Source: Setomelanomma holmii | Taxonomy: Eukaryota; Ascomycota; Dothideomycetes; Pleosporales; Phaeosphaeriaceae | Assembly: GCA_010015745.1 (NCBI GenBank) | Contig: ML978263.1 | Location: 39,937-103,936 of the forward strand | Length of the DNA: 64,000 nucleotides | Direction: 5' to 3' | Part shown: positions 12,383 to 23,830 of the stretch, in pieces | Position numbering within the stretch: position 1 is the stretch's first letter | How the letters are laid out: every line of letters starts with the position of its first letter | Position numbers and translations under genes: made by a program | Notes under the pieces: generated by a model | Told to the model about the DNA's origin: nothing | Database searches by the model: none | The model's input: the letters and a program-made list of their open reading frames with translations, nothing else

Positions 12383-15300
12383 ATGTCTGTTCTACCAGCA
12401 GAGGTGCACACCGCCCTTGCGGGCCTGCTGCAAGGTCTGCAGTCACCAGATAACGTACAGCGATCGAATGCAGAGCAACAGCTGAACGAGGAATGGGTTG
12501 CCCAGAGGCCTGATGTGCTCTTGATGGGCTTGTCAGAGCAGATTGAGCTCGCCCAGGACACTTCGGTAGGCACGAAAAGTACTCTGAACACTTTCATGGA
12601 GCTCACACACCACTAGACACGAACATTTGCCGCTGTCCTCTTCAGGCGCCAGTCCTCGAAACCGCGAAAGGCCGCCAATGGCCAGACCGCCGACCTCTTC
12701 CTGACCCTTCAACCAGCCGAACGCGAAGCTATACGCGCCAAGTTGCTTTCCTGCCTCGCCAAAGAGACGGACAACTCGGTGCGGAGCAAGGTCGGAGACG
12801 CAGTTGCTGAGCTAGCGCGGCAACATACGGATGAAGGTATGGAGGAGCATGCAGCGGGAAGTTGAACACGCGCTGATCAGCACAGGTGTCGCGTGGCCAG
12901 AATTACTGGGCGCGCTCTTCCAAGCCAGCCAGTCGCAAGATCCAGCGCAGCGTGAAAATGCGTTTAGGATATTTTCAACAACACCTCAGATCATTGAGAA
13001 GCAGCATGAGGATGTGGTCGTCACCGCCTTCAAGGGCGGATTTGCGGACAGCGAGACTTCCGTGCGTATCTCAGCTCTATTTGAATGCTCACCAGCTTAC
13101 AGTGTGCTCAGGTACGGATTGCAGCCGTTGAGGCATTTGCGTCTTTCTTCCGCTCCATCACAAAGAAGACGCAGTCCAATTACTTTACGCTGATCCCCGA
13201 GATCCTGAACATTCTTCCCCCAATCAAAGACTCTGGCGATGCCGAACTTCTTACCAAGGCCCTGATCTCGCTCATCGATCTGGCGGAGGTTGCGCCCAAG
13301 ATGTTCAAGCCTCTTTTCAACAGCCTCGTACAATTCAGCATCTCCGTGATTCAAGACAAGGAGCTCGGGGAGACCGCACGCCAAAACGCGCTCGAACTCA
13401 TGGCCACTTTTGCAGACAATGCACCTCAGATGTGCAAAAAGGACCCAAACTTCACGAACGATATGGTCACCCAATGTTTGTCGCTCATGACTGACGTTGG
13501 CGCTGACGATGATGATGCTGAGGAGTGGAACGTTTCGGAAGATTTGGACGAGGAAAGCGACTCCAACCACGTCGCAGGAGAGCAGTGCATGGATCGCTTG
13601 GCCAACAAGCTGGGTGGGCAGGCCATTCTACCTCCCACCTTTAACTGGCTCCCTCGCATGATGACTTCTTCAGCATGGCGGGATAGACACGCTGCACTTA
13701 TGGCCATCTCAGCTATTTCTGAAGGGTGCCGTGAGTTGATGGTTGGAGAACTCGACAAGGTCTTGGATCTTGTTCTGCCTGCTCTGCGAGACCCACACCC
13801 ACGTGTGCGATGGGCTGGTTGCAATGCCGTTGGTCAAATGAGCACCGACTTCGCCGGGACGATGCAGGAGAAGTATCACCAGGTTGTCCTACCGAGCATC
13901 ATCCCCGTTTTGGAGTCCGCAGAGCCTCGTGTGCAGGCGCATGCAGCCGCGGCGCTTGTCAACTTCTGCGAGGAGGCAGAGAAGACCATCCTCGAGCCAT
14001 ATCTGGATCAGTTGCTGAACCACCTGCTCATGCTCCTACAGAGCCCAAAGCGATTCGTCCAAGAGCAGGCTCTTTCAACCATCGCCACAGTCGCAGACTC
14101 CGCCGAAGCTGCGTTCTCGACATATTACGATACTCTGATGCCTTTGCTTTTCAACGTACTGCAGGAGGAACAATCAAAGGAGTACCGATTGTTGCGCGCA
14201 AAGGCCATGGAATGTGCTACGCTGATCGCACTCGCCGTTGGCAAAGAACGCATGGGCCAGGACGCTTTGAACCTGGTGCAATTGCTTGGTCGAATCCAAA
14301 ACAGCGTATCAGATGCCGATGATCCGCAAGCCTCATACCTCCTTCACTGCTGGGGCCGTATGTGCCGAGTCCTGGGTCGCGAATTCGTGCCTTTCCTTGC
14401 TGGCGTGATTCCACCCTTGACCGAACTCGCCGGGGCTAAGGCTGACATTCAGCTGCTCGATGATGAGGACCAAGTGGCACAAATACAAGATGAGGAAGGC
14501 TGGGAACTCGTTCCCTTGAAGGGCAAGGTCATCGGCATCAAGACGAGCATCCTGGACGACAAGCACATGGCTATCGAGCTCATCGTTATCTACGCCCAGG
14601 TCCTCGAGGACGCTTTCGAACCTTACGTTAATGACATCATGGACAGGATCGCTCTGCCAGGCCTGGCATTCTTCTTCCACGACCCTGTCCGTGTCGCATC
14701 GGCGAAGTGCGTGCCTGCGTTGCTTAATGCCTACAAGAAGGCCCATGGCCCAGAGTCAACCCAACTTGGGCAGCTTTGGGAGCGCACTGTTGAGCGTGTT
14801 CTTGAGGTACTTAGCACGGAGCCTGCAATCGACACTCTTGCCGAGATGTACCAGTGCTTCTACGAATGCTTAGAATGCATTGGCCGCAACTGCTTGACTA
14901 GCACACATATGGCGACTTTCATCGAGTCCGCCAAGAGTGTCCTGCAAGACTACCAAGAGCGTGTCAAGGAGCGCCTCGAAGAACAGGCTGAAAACGACGA
15001 TGGGGAAGAAGCTTCTGAGGAGATGCTGTTCGCTATCGAGGATGACCAGAACCTTCTCTCCGATATGAACAAGGCCTTCCACACTATCTTCAAGAACATG
15101 GGCACTGCTTTCCTACCACACTGGGAACAGTTGATGGACTTCTACACGATGGCTGTTGTGAACAAGGATCCAACTCAGCGTCAATGGGCCATCTGCATCT
15201 TCGACGATGTGCTTGAATTCTGCGGCCCTGAGTCGTGGAAGTACAATGAGAGGATCATACAACCGCTCATTGATGGCATGCAGGACGATGTGCCTGCCAA

Positions 15301-15862
15301 CCGACAAGCGGCAGTCTACGGTGTTGGTGTCGCAGCACACAAGGGTGGAGAGGCCTGGTCAGATTTCGCTGCAGCGTCACTGCCGATGCTTTTCCAAGTC
15401 GTTCAGCGACCGAATGCTCGCGCGGATGACGACATCTTCGCTACCGAAAATGCATCTGCGGCTATTGCTAAGATTCTTCACTACAACGCTGCGAAGGTGC
15501 AAAACTGGCAAGAAATTGCTGCAGCCTGGATCGATACATTGCCCATTGTCAACGATGAGGAGGCAACACCATATGCTTATGCATTCTTAGCACAACTCAT
15601 CGAACAGTAAGTCTTCATTGCAGGTCGCTTATACAGAGACTAACGGTGTTGCAGACAAAATCCCGCCGTCTTTTCTCAACCCGCCAAGGTCTTCACTTTC
15701 ATTGTCCAGGCCCTCGAGGCTGAGACTCTGCAGGGACAGACTGCAACGCGTGTCGTCTCCTCCGTCAAGACCCTTATCCAAGCAACAAACACGAACCTCG
15801 CACAAACAGCTGCCACTTTGACACCTGAACAGCAGCGCACTGCACAAGCATATTTCAGCTAG
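12383..15862 (+). CDS. kap121: Importin beta-3 family karyopherin (Kap121/Pse1)
   Basis: Nuclear transport receptor that carries ribosomal proteins, histones and other cargo through the nuclear pore. Exons 12383-12565, 12617-12836, 12886-13061, 13112-15606 and 15655-15862 give 1093 residues, matching the family's usual 1090 or so. HEAT-repeat helices run throughout. Recognisable stretches: SVRSKVGDAVAELAR, VRIAAVEAFASFFRSI, HPRVRWAGCNAVGQMSTDF and WAICIFDDVLEFCGPES, plus acidic insertions (DDDAEEWNVSEDLDEESD; ENDDGEEASEE). The start has an ideal CCACCATG context. The large fourth exon alone codes 831 residues; the last exon adds the C-terminal helices ending QAYFS. Identification as the Kap121/Pse1/IPO5 branch, rather than Kap123, rests on length and these motifs. 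Confidence 0.95.
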
Positions 15863-16591
15863 GCGCTGAGTGGCTTCCGGATGATGCGAAAGCTAAATTT
15901 CACGGCTTGTCCTGTAGTGCTTGCATTGAACGGCGTTGCAGATTCGATGTCGACTGCAAGTGATCAGAGCATGAATAGTGAGGTTATGACTGATCGCAAA
16001 GAGTGCGCAGTGTTTCCAGACACTCAACTTGAATAGATGAGGAGGGTGGAAGGCATCAGCGGCGGCTGGTAGGCGTACGTTTTGGAGTTGAGCATTCATC
16101 ACAGATTCCCCCATTGTTTCCCCTCGCCACCCCGCCACACCACTCAGTCATGCATAGAAGGTTCGGACGAGGTGGGCATGTAGCTTAGATAAAGATGCCA
16201 ACCAAGCGGCTATTCATCGAAGAAACCCCTACCTAGTTTCCGCCACTTCATCCTGTGCCGCGCGGATGCCAAGTCAGCTTTGTTGCCTAGCGATCAGTTG
16301 TAGTACATAGCCAAGCTGCTTCCGAAACACGGGATTGTAGCCATAAGCCTACAGTCAGGTCAAGGACGCAAGGCTGAGCTAGCTGCTGCGCCTCGCTTGC
16401 GCCTCGCCTTCACGCAACACGCTTACTTGACCAGCTGTGCCTCTTTGGCAAGGTTATTGTTCCTGTTGCTTATACTGCCTTCACTTCTACAGTTGCAACT
16501 GCAGGCTTATGTGAAATACTCCCGTTTGTTCTAGAGACATTGCAGCTAACCCGGCACATCAGCCCAGCTCCACCAATTGTATGAAGTCATC
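15863..16591. other. Intergenic region, no gene recognised
   Basis: About 730 bp between kap121 and the HET-domain gene, presumably the kap121 3' UTR and the HET promoter. No repeat or RNA gene recognised. Confidence 0.45.
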
Positions 16592-18109
16592 ATGGCAGAC
16601 CTTGAAGACCTCCTCTACGATAGCCTTCCCCGAACAAATGAGGCTACTTCGCATGCCATCCGCTTGCTAAGGATCGATGCTGACGACACGAGCACGCAGA
16701 TGAAGTGCTCTTTGGAGACGTACAACTATAACACATGCCCTGATTATTGGGCTCTATCATATACATGGGGCCCTGAGACACCATCCCACGTCATTCTCGT
16801 CAATGGCCGACGATTTTGTGTCCGGCAGAATCTGTTCAATTTCATGAAGTCATTTCGCTCTCCGTACAACAACCACTTCTACCTTTGGATCGATCAAGTT
16901 TGCATAAATCAGGAGGATATTCCCGAACGCAACAGCCAGGTGCGTTGCATGGGTCAATACTATAGCCGCGCAGTATGCGTACTCACCTGGCTAGGGATCG
17001 GCACGGAGCTCGAACTTGCTGCTATGGCTCGTATTCAGCAGGTCGACATTGTCAATGTGCCTCCAGCCAAGTACCAGGAGCCAAACAGCCTTGACCATCT
17101 CCGTGGCTATCGCTCCATCATCGCAAATCATTACTTTGAACGACTCTGGGTAGTACAAGAAATGGCCCGAGCTCAGGACATTCTCGTCATGCTAGGCACG
17201 AGCGCATATGGTGCGGAAACAACCTCATGGCGCCACTTCAACGTCGCTTTCATCCAACTAGTATTCGAGAGAACTATTCTTTCAAAGGAGACCAAAGCTG
17301 CCCAACAGGAGATTATGCTTCGACGAGAAATACGTGACCACAGTATTCTTTTCCAGCTCCTGGAGGTCAAGAAACACCAAAAGGCCCTCGACATTTTCGA
17401 TCTCATTGAAGCATTCAGCGCCTCCAAATGCGCCGATCCAAGAGACAAGCTCTACGCTCTTCGAGACATTGGCCATCTTCGACAACAGCTGTTCACGATC
17501 GACTACGCCAAAAGCAAATATCAAGTCTACTACGAGTTCTGGCGTGCATGCCTGGATCTAGTGAAATCCGGACACGGCCTTGGTGACCGAGAATTCGATA
17601 TTTTAGCAACTCTTGCGCGAGACATGGGCATCCAGCTCGAGATACAAAACAGTCCCCAGGGTCACGAGTCCGACGCAGTATCTCATATCGCGCATGACAA
17701 CAGCGCCAGCGGCTCTACGCCTTCTCTCCAGATTCGCTTCGAGGACATTGCTATGTTCAAGGCGTCCGAGGCCTACATCGCCAACCAAGAAGTGCGCATA
17801 TTCGGGCCTTCGTACGACGCCAAAACCGGGCTTCGCGTTTCGCCCCTCTCGAGACAACGCGCTCACGGCCGTGTACCTACTACTTTCAGAGTCCCGGAAT
17901 CCGTACATCTCAACGCGATGAGGGAGGGCGCTTTGCAGAAGCTTTCCGCAGTGCTCGAGCGAGACCTGACGAATTTGCCATGGGAGCATAAAGGAGGCGA
18001 TGGGGAGACTCGAGCTGAAAATCCTGCGATAGATGGGTATAGGATTATCGAGATGCTCTCGGGTGACATTAGACATTGGGGTCTACCTCCTTTAGATGGT
18101 GACGTGTGA
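16592..18109 (+). CDS. HET-domain (heterokaryon incompatibility) protein
   Basis: Single-exon gene of 505 residues. The HET domain begins at about residue 50 with the signature YWALSYTWG, followed by FYLWIDQVCINQEDIPERNSQV and the conserved MGQYYSRAVCVLTWLG and FERLWVVQEMA segments. HET domains trigger cell death when incompatible fungal strains fuse, or form part of broader death and defence circuits. Many copies are orphans of unknown trigger. The C-terminal half has no recognised domain, apart from a conserved DPRDKLYALRDI segment (CADPRDKLYAL) typical of the family. The first true ATG is at 16592; the open frame extends 15 nt further upstream but only from a TTG. No lesion seen, so it is probably functional, unlike the HET copy near 32 kb. 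Confidence 0.93.
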   Translation: MADLEDLLYDSLPRTNEATSHAIRLLRIDADDTSTQMKCSLETYNYNTCPDYWALSYTWGPETPSHVILVNGRRFCVRQNLFNFMKSFRSPYNNHFYLWIDQVCINQEDIPERNSQVRCMGQYYSRAVCVLTWLGIGTELELAAMARIQQVDIVNVPPAKYQEPNSLDHLRGYRSIIANHYFERLWVVQEMARAQDILVMLGTSAYGAETTSWRHFNVAFIQLVFERTILSKETKAAQQEIMLRREIRDHSILFQLLEVKKHQKALDIFDLIEAFSASKCADPRDKLYALRDIGHLRQQLFTIDYAKSKYQVYYEFWRACLDLVKSGHGLGDREFDILATLARDMGIQLEIQNSPQGHESDAVSHIAHDNSASGSTPSLQIRFEDIAMFKASEAYIANQEVRIFGPSYDAKTGLRVSPLSRQRAHGRVPTTFRVPESVHLNAMREGALQKLSAVLERDLTNLPWEHKGGDGETRAENPAIDGYRIIEMLSGDIRHWGLPPLDGDV

Positions 18110-18462
18110 TGCACCCATCGCTTGAACGCTTTTACATGGCCCCAAGGTGTAGTGTAGCTTCACAAAAGCACAGTGCATCATATCATGAAACGACATTAGC
18201 GTTAGTTTTGGCTGTCACGATATGTTGCTCTCTTCTTCTAGTTATTTCACGTCACAGATAAGAAACAATGTAATTAGAAGATGGGGTTTTAACAGATTTG
18301 CGATTGATTCTATAATGCTCAAAGACATAGGTTGCGGAACAAAGCATTCATTACTCAAATATGATACCAACAAAGGGCTACGTATCCTACAAGATATATG
18401 AACAAAGACGCATATTTCATCATGCAGGACTAGCCTGTTACTGGTGGTGCAAATACGACGAC
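18110..18462. other. Short 3'-3' intergenic gap
   Basis: About 350 bp, AT-rich, between convergent 3' ends of the HET-domain gene and the GH16 gene. Nothing else seen. Confidence 0.5.
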
Positions 18463-19632
18463 TCAAACTCGATAAAATCGACCCTTCGCCTTCACAAACG
18501 CCTTAGGCTCCACGTCGCGCTTTGCTTTCGCTACTGGCTTTTGCTGATACCACTTCAGCGTCTTAAGTTCCCAGTACGATTCCTTGAAAGCATCCGGATT
18601 GTTTTGAACGTATGCTTCACAAGTGCTCACGCCAGTCTTCTTTGCGCATGACTTGTCCCACTCTTTACCCGCCCAGTCGCCGCAGAACGCAACGTTGAAG
18701 ATCACGCGCAGGTCCTTGAACTGGGCTTCAAAATCACACCCGTTACCGGCGAAGTGGGCAAGTGGCGTACCCCATTGCTTCGGGTCAGGCGCGGTGCTAA
18801 TGGGTGTAGAGGTGTAGAGTGGTGAGTCGCGGGGTAAGAACCAGACGGAGATGGAAGTGGAAGACCACTCCATAGCATATATGCCCCCGTTGGCTTTGTT
18901 GAAATTGGTGCCGTAGGATGGGAGCGCAGTCTGCTCAATGGAGTCACCAGTGCCCATCTGGATTGGGGAGGTCTCGGCGGGCGCCTTGATTGAGCAGCCG
19001 ACGTTTTTGTCTTGATCAGTTGCGGTAACGTCGCAATCTTTGGTGGCAAGATTACCGGTGAAAGTCCGGGAGAGATCGTCTGCCTGACCCGATCCGCCTG
19101 TGGGCGAAGTGGAGTTGTCGACTACACAGCCTTTGGTAGTGTGTAATGTGACAGCGTTGTTCTCATAGTCGTTGACGCCTTCAACCAAGTCGATCTCGCC
19201 GCCAGCGGGCCATTCCTCCTTTCCAAGAAGCCACCAGGCAGGCCAGACACCACATTTCGAGGAAGGCATATGAAGAATGTCTGCGATCAGAAGGCCCTTA
19301 TTCCAGTTCTTCTTAGACTCCAGCCGAACGCTAGCGCGACCCTTAGGGTCCTTGTTGGTGTAGTCAACACCCATGAAGACAGACCGAGTATCTTCAAGAT
19401 AGCCGACCAAGCCCTGATCAATAGCGGCAGTCAAGTTCGGATACTGGACAAAGCCGTTGGTAGGGTCCGGGCCAGAGAAGAAGTCAAAGGCGTCAAAGAA
19501 GTTGTCGTACGAGAGATCATCAGTGAGTGCATATGCACTACTATTGTGATCGTCGCCATCGTGGGCGACCGAAGTAGCGACCAGAAAGAGAGCAATGGCC
19601 AGCATCGACGTGCAAAGGGTTTTCGAAATCAT
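18463..19632 (-). CDS. Secreted GH16 endo-1,3(4)-beta-glucanase
   Basis: Single-exon, 389-residue glycoside hydrolase family 16 protein that should cleave beta-1,3 (or mixed-linkage 1,3/1,4) glucan at the cell surface or outside the cell. A signal peptide of about 23 residues (MISKTLCTSMLAIALFLVA) ends near the Ala-His boundary. The catalytic motif is GGEIDLVEGVND with nucleophile E146, D148 and acid/base E151. GVWPAWWLLG upstream and GGIYAMEWSSTSISVWFLPR downstream are the usual GH16 laminarinase strands. Conserved Cys residues and several N-glycosylation sequons fit secretion. The C-terminal 20 residues are Lys-rich without a GPI signal, so the enzyme is probably released rather than anchored. 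Exact substrate is not decided by sequence. Confidence 0.94.
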   Translation of the reverse strand: MISKTLCTSMLAIALFLVATSVAHDGDDHNSSAYALTDDLSYDNFFDAFDFFSGPDPTNGFVQYPNLTAAIDQGLVGYLEDTRSVFMGVDYTNKDPKGRASVRLESKKNWNKGLLIADILHMPSSKCGVWPAWWLLGKEEWPAGGEIDLVEGVNDYENNAVTLHTTKGCVVDNSTSPTGGSGQADDLSRTFTGNLATKDCDVTATDQDKNVGCSIKAPAETSPIQMGTGDSIEQTALPSYGTNFNKANGGIYAMEWSSTSISVWFLPRDSPLYTSTPISTAPDPKQWGTPLAHFAGNGCDFEAQFKDLRVIFNVAFCGDWAGKEWDKSCAKKTGVSTCEAYVQNNPDAFKESYWELKTLKWYQQKPVAKAKRDVEPKAFVKAKGRFYRV

Positions 19633-20616
19633 ATTTGCTCGTTGGTCGTGTTGCGATCGTTATTCTGGCCTGCAGAACTGACAATATCGAAAAGTGGTTT
19701 TTATGAGCGGAGAAGTGTTATTGACGTCGAAGGATCGAGAGCACACTCCAGATCACAAATGTTGTTCTGTGCTGGGGATCGTATGTGACGTGGGAAACTT
19801 GAAGATGTACTCACATATAACTTGAAGTTGTGCACAGACAATGCGAGCTGTGGTCTTCTGTATTGTACCCGTAGGCGCACAATACCCATTTCCGCGCCTA
19901 CCATGCTGGGGTTCTTTATTGTGCCTTGCGGAACAATCGCACAATGTAGATGACCTGCGAGCTACGGCTGGGCATTGTGCAGACTATGCGGTGAGTGAAG
20001 GTGAAAGTGCCAGCCACAACATAACGACTGTCGCGCAGAGTACTCATAAGCGGTATACACTGGCACGCAGAGAGTGGGTGGCGACGTCACAAGAAGTAGG
20101 ACATGAACATGGAATAGAGAGGACGGGAGAGTGAACAGTCAACTGGTGACAATTTCTTCTGTGCCAAGGTCAGCTAGTCAATGACGAAGGAGGAAGTCAC
20201 GGACGGACGTACCTCTTGCCTTTAGTCGTATCAGCAGAGGAAAGCACGACACGGAATGTGTAATTTAAGCAAAGAGATCCGCGATGAACAAACAACATGA
20301 TTATTTCTTCTCTCACTCGTGCATTCATCTACCCTAGAGTTTCACACACTAGAGGTGAGGTTCAGAAACAACAAAAAGCACACCCAACAAAATCCTATGA
20401 TATACGACAAGAAGCCATCAGACCTATAAGAAGCAACATGTAGATCGGGCCAGATGCCATGATGCACAAAGACCGTAATAGCATGATGTGCGCTTCCAGA
20501 CCCGACGGATGGGAAGGCGTCCGTGCCAGCTGGGGTTTGTCGCTCTTCCATCGTAGATCTATATAGTAAAAGCAATGTAATTCGATTTTTCAGAGAAGTC
20601 GTGGCTGAGTGCGAAT
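19633..20616. other. Intergenic region, no gene recognised
   Basis: About 980 bp between the GH16 start and the vts1 3' end, both on the minus strand; it contains the GH16 promoter. Short open frames here look random. No repeat or structured RNA recognised. Confidence 0.45.
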
Positions 20617-22565
20617 CTATCGCACCTTGCCAGCGTCTTTCGCTTCCTTGACTTGCTCGAAGACCTAGTGGAGTCGTTAGTGAGGGCTGCGCATTAGATT
20701 CTCATGTACGAACCTTCAGCATCTTTCTGCGCGCACCGAGAGCATTGACTCCGCGAGCCTCGAGGCCTGCGTCATCAAGCTCGACAAGCTCCTGCCATTT
20801 CAGATCCTTCAGATTATCAGTGTACTTGTGCAGGCGGAGACTCCGAAGCCAGTTGGGAATGTCCTGCAGAAGACCAGGATCCGTGGGATCCTCCGGGGGC
20901 TTCGAGCTTCCACGACGCCCACGAGGTGATCGGCCACGGTCGATCTGAGAATGATCGAGGAAGTTCTGTCCGTCAAGGCCACCGCCGATGCCAAACTGGC
21001 TGAAATTCAGTGCACCCATGCCATTGTTCATCAATCCAGACGCAGCATAGTCCGCAGACAGGAAGCCATTCGCTTGGGGTGAGGCGAAGTTGCCCATAGC
21101 ACCCATACCCTGACCTTGCATCGCGAAACCGGGGGAGCTCGGACGCGAGCGACGGCCACTCATGGCAGCCAGCTGCTGTGCCTGGAGAGCAGCAGCTTGC
21201 TGAGGTGTGAGTACCTGGCCCAGCTCGTTCGTCATAAGAATGTTGGTGTTGCCCATCTGAGGTAAGCCGGGCGACAGCGGACCATTTCCAGCTCCGTGTG
21301 CCTCCGAAGATCGAGCTCGGCGATACTTGCGGACATCATCCAATTGGATGCGATTGTTGACGGTAGAGAGAGCCGCCAGCTTCATGGCAGTCGCGTTGGC
21401 AACCATATCAGCCTGGTTGTGAGGCTGGTTGAAGTTGGCAACCATGGGCGTGCTCAGCTGGGAGGCCCAGCTTCCACCACCATATGCGGGGGAAAGCAGG
21501 GGCATGTTCGACGAGTTGGCCTCAAGAGCGTTCAAGGTGGTCGTCTGCACGTTGTTGCTATCATTCTGAAGCGGCAGGCGGGGTGAGCGTAGACCGGCGG
21601 AGGGCGGCGGCTGGGTGAATTGACCCATGGGCTGGTGCTGCTGCTGTGGCTGCCCAGACGACTTGGGACGATTGGCGCCCTCATTCCATGGAGAGGCCGG
21701 TGGGGCACTGTTCTCGCGCTTGTTGTTCTCCTCAGGCGCGGAGATGGTAGGTGCAGCCAAGGACGTGCGGTCGCCTACGGTGCTATTGCGGTTCGACGCC
21801 GGAGCGATACCCGTAATATCAGTAAACTCTGCCTTCTGCTTTGCGATGGCTGCAGCTGCGTCGGGGAACATGCGGTTGATGGTCGACGTATCCAAGCCAG
21901 AATTGCGCTTTGCGGCGCCAGGCGATGGCGGAGGACGGCCGATGCCCATTGAATGGCGGTTCTCGCCTGTGCTGAGCTTGCTCATGGCGTCGCTCAACTT
22001 CTGCGTCATGGGGTCTGGGATACGTCAGCATCCTACTTTCGGCATAAGGTTTAGAGGAGAGGTTCCAACCTTTCTCCCCAAAGTTTGCAGGAGACAGCAC
22101 TCCAGACATTGGCAGACTCTTGGACATCTGCTGCAGAACCTGGATGAAGAACCTAATCTGCACCTGGGTGGTCTGCTGGAGAAGGGCGTAAAGAGCAGCA
22201 GTCCTTTCGGCCTCACTAAGAACACGGAACCACTGCTCAATAGCGCTCAGCTCGTCCTTGAAGTCCTGGTCAAGTGTAGCCGTGGCCATCTCCTCCAGGG
22301 TGGTTTCGTACTGGTCGATGTCGGCCAGCCACTGCTGGGCTGCACGCTCCATTTCGTCTGGATTGCCTGATTGCGTGTTATTGCGGCCAAAGTAGATCTC
22401 GGAGGCGGGACGAATGCCACGGTTGGCAAGTGGGGATGAGAAGCCACCCATGTCAGCAGAGGCTCGAAGGTGGTGGCCAGCGCCGAGGGAGGTGCGGGCG
22501 GTCGGAGGGCGGAGCGAGCTCGAGCCCTCGGGCGTGCTGTTCCTGTTCGCAGCGATGTTGGACAT
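20617..22565 (-). CDS. vts1: SAM-domain RNA-binding protein Vts1 (Smaug family)
   Basis: Post-transcriptional regulator that binds Smaug-recognition hairpins in mRNA and recruits deadenylases. Exons 22565-22070, 22014-20714 and 20664-20617 give 614 residues. The N-terminus carries the conserved fungal region (WLADIDQYETTLEEMATATL, then ELSAIEQWFRVLSEAERTAALYALLQQ). A long Gln/Pro/Ser-rich disordered middle follows. The C-terminal SAM domain, about residues 545-610, reads DIPNWLRSLRLHKYTDNL then WQELVELDDAGLEARGV and ALGARRKMLKVFEQVKEA. The last 16 residues are in a tiny third exon, joined in phase through a 49-bp intron with a GTTCGT donor. The SAM residues that contact RNA in yeast Vts1 (the RLHKY and ALGARRK regions) are present. 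Confidence 0.95.
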
Positions 22566-23830
22566 GTTGGCGGTGGGCTCTTGGGGTCTTGTGTGACGGG
22601 GGACGAATATTCTGTGGATGGAAATCAGTGCCGCCGAACGATTGCCGTGGCTGGGTCGTAGAGAGGCAGACGTACAAGGTGGAGTGGTATATAGTACAGA
22701 TGATCTCTACAGTAGATATTGACGCGCTCAAATCTCCTGCAGTCCGGCTGGCCTCAAAGGAGTCGAGTTGAGGGTGCAAAGGCGCAGGGACGGGGACTGG
22801 CAGTAATCGCGGAAGGCTGATGCAGGGAAGCGCAGGTGCGTGGGGTGCACGAGCTGGCAGCGCAATAAGAAGAGACACCAAGGATACCAAGTTACTACAA
22901 TGAAGGAAACGAAGGAGGAAAGGAGGACAGAAGAGCGGACAAATGCTCGCGGCGGTGGGAGGTGTGAAGAGGAGGAAGGTCACTGGCTCGAAGAAACAAC
23001 CACGGCAGTTTAGCTCGACCAGTAAAGCGATCCCTGCACGCTGAGGGCTGAACCAAACGGCCGCCTGGATTCACGGCTCTAGCGCAGCGGCTGGAGAAGG
23101 TGCACCAGAGAAGACGCAATGCAGCGGACGATAGAATATTTGAATGGATTCAGTGCTATAGTAACACGGCCATATGCGCTGGTGCTCTATGCCCGCACAC
23201 GAATGCCCAATCCACCATCTGCTGATACTCTGGCCGTTTCGAGTCAGTCAACGGCCCTGCATCTCATCGACCTTAGCTTCCATCGCGCCCGTTTGGTACC
23301 GTAGAATAATTGTAGCACACTTCAGGGCTCACTAGCACGGGACCGGCTCGATCTCTAACCGTTTCACAGAGAAACGAAAGAAGATTGTTCCGGGGCCGCC
23401 TTCATGCACATGATGAGGAAATAGAAGCTTCCGAACTGCTGCACCGAAGCATACAAAACTCGACCACAGCCTTCATTGCAGGACCTCGTCGCGCTTGCCC
23501 TATCCGCAGACACAGGCTGCGCGCGCGAAACACAGTACTCGTCACGAATTCTCCGCATACACGCGTCGTGAATGATTCGCGTCTACACCGCCAGCAGGTC
23601 TGGACTTGCTCGTCGCCATGAGAATTCAGGCATCTCGACCTTATCAGGCTCAAAGACACTGCTCAGGCCATGTTACGCCTGGTGGAGAGGCGGGCCACCT
23701 GCTTCCTCCTTAGACAGCACGGCAGGTGCATTGCACAATGCTTGCACGCCACGTGCTGCGAGTTCCCATTCGCCGTGATGGCGTTCGCCCGGCGCTCAAA
23801 GACCGAAAAGCGGTCGTAGTTCGCAATGCC
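22566..23830. other. Long region upstream of vts1; no gene recognised
   Basis: About 1.27 kb. The first few hundred bases are probably the vts1 5' leader. A YAG acceptor (CCACAG on the minus strand near 22611) suggests a possible 5'-UTR intron. Overlapping short frames on both strands have no domain or codon signal. Confidence 0.4.

Noticed and set aside
22453..22983. A 176-codon minus-strand frame overlapping the vts1 start.
   Set aside because: It overlaps vts1 exon 1 out of frame; the composition mirrors the leader and the coding shadow.
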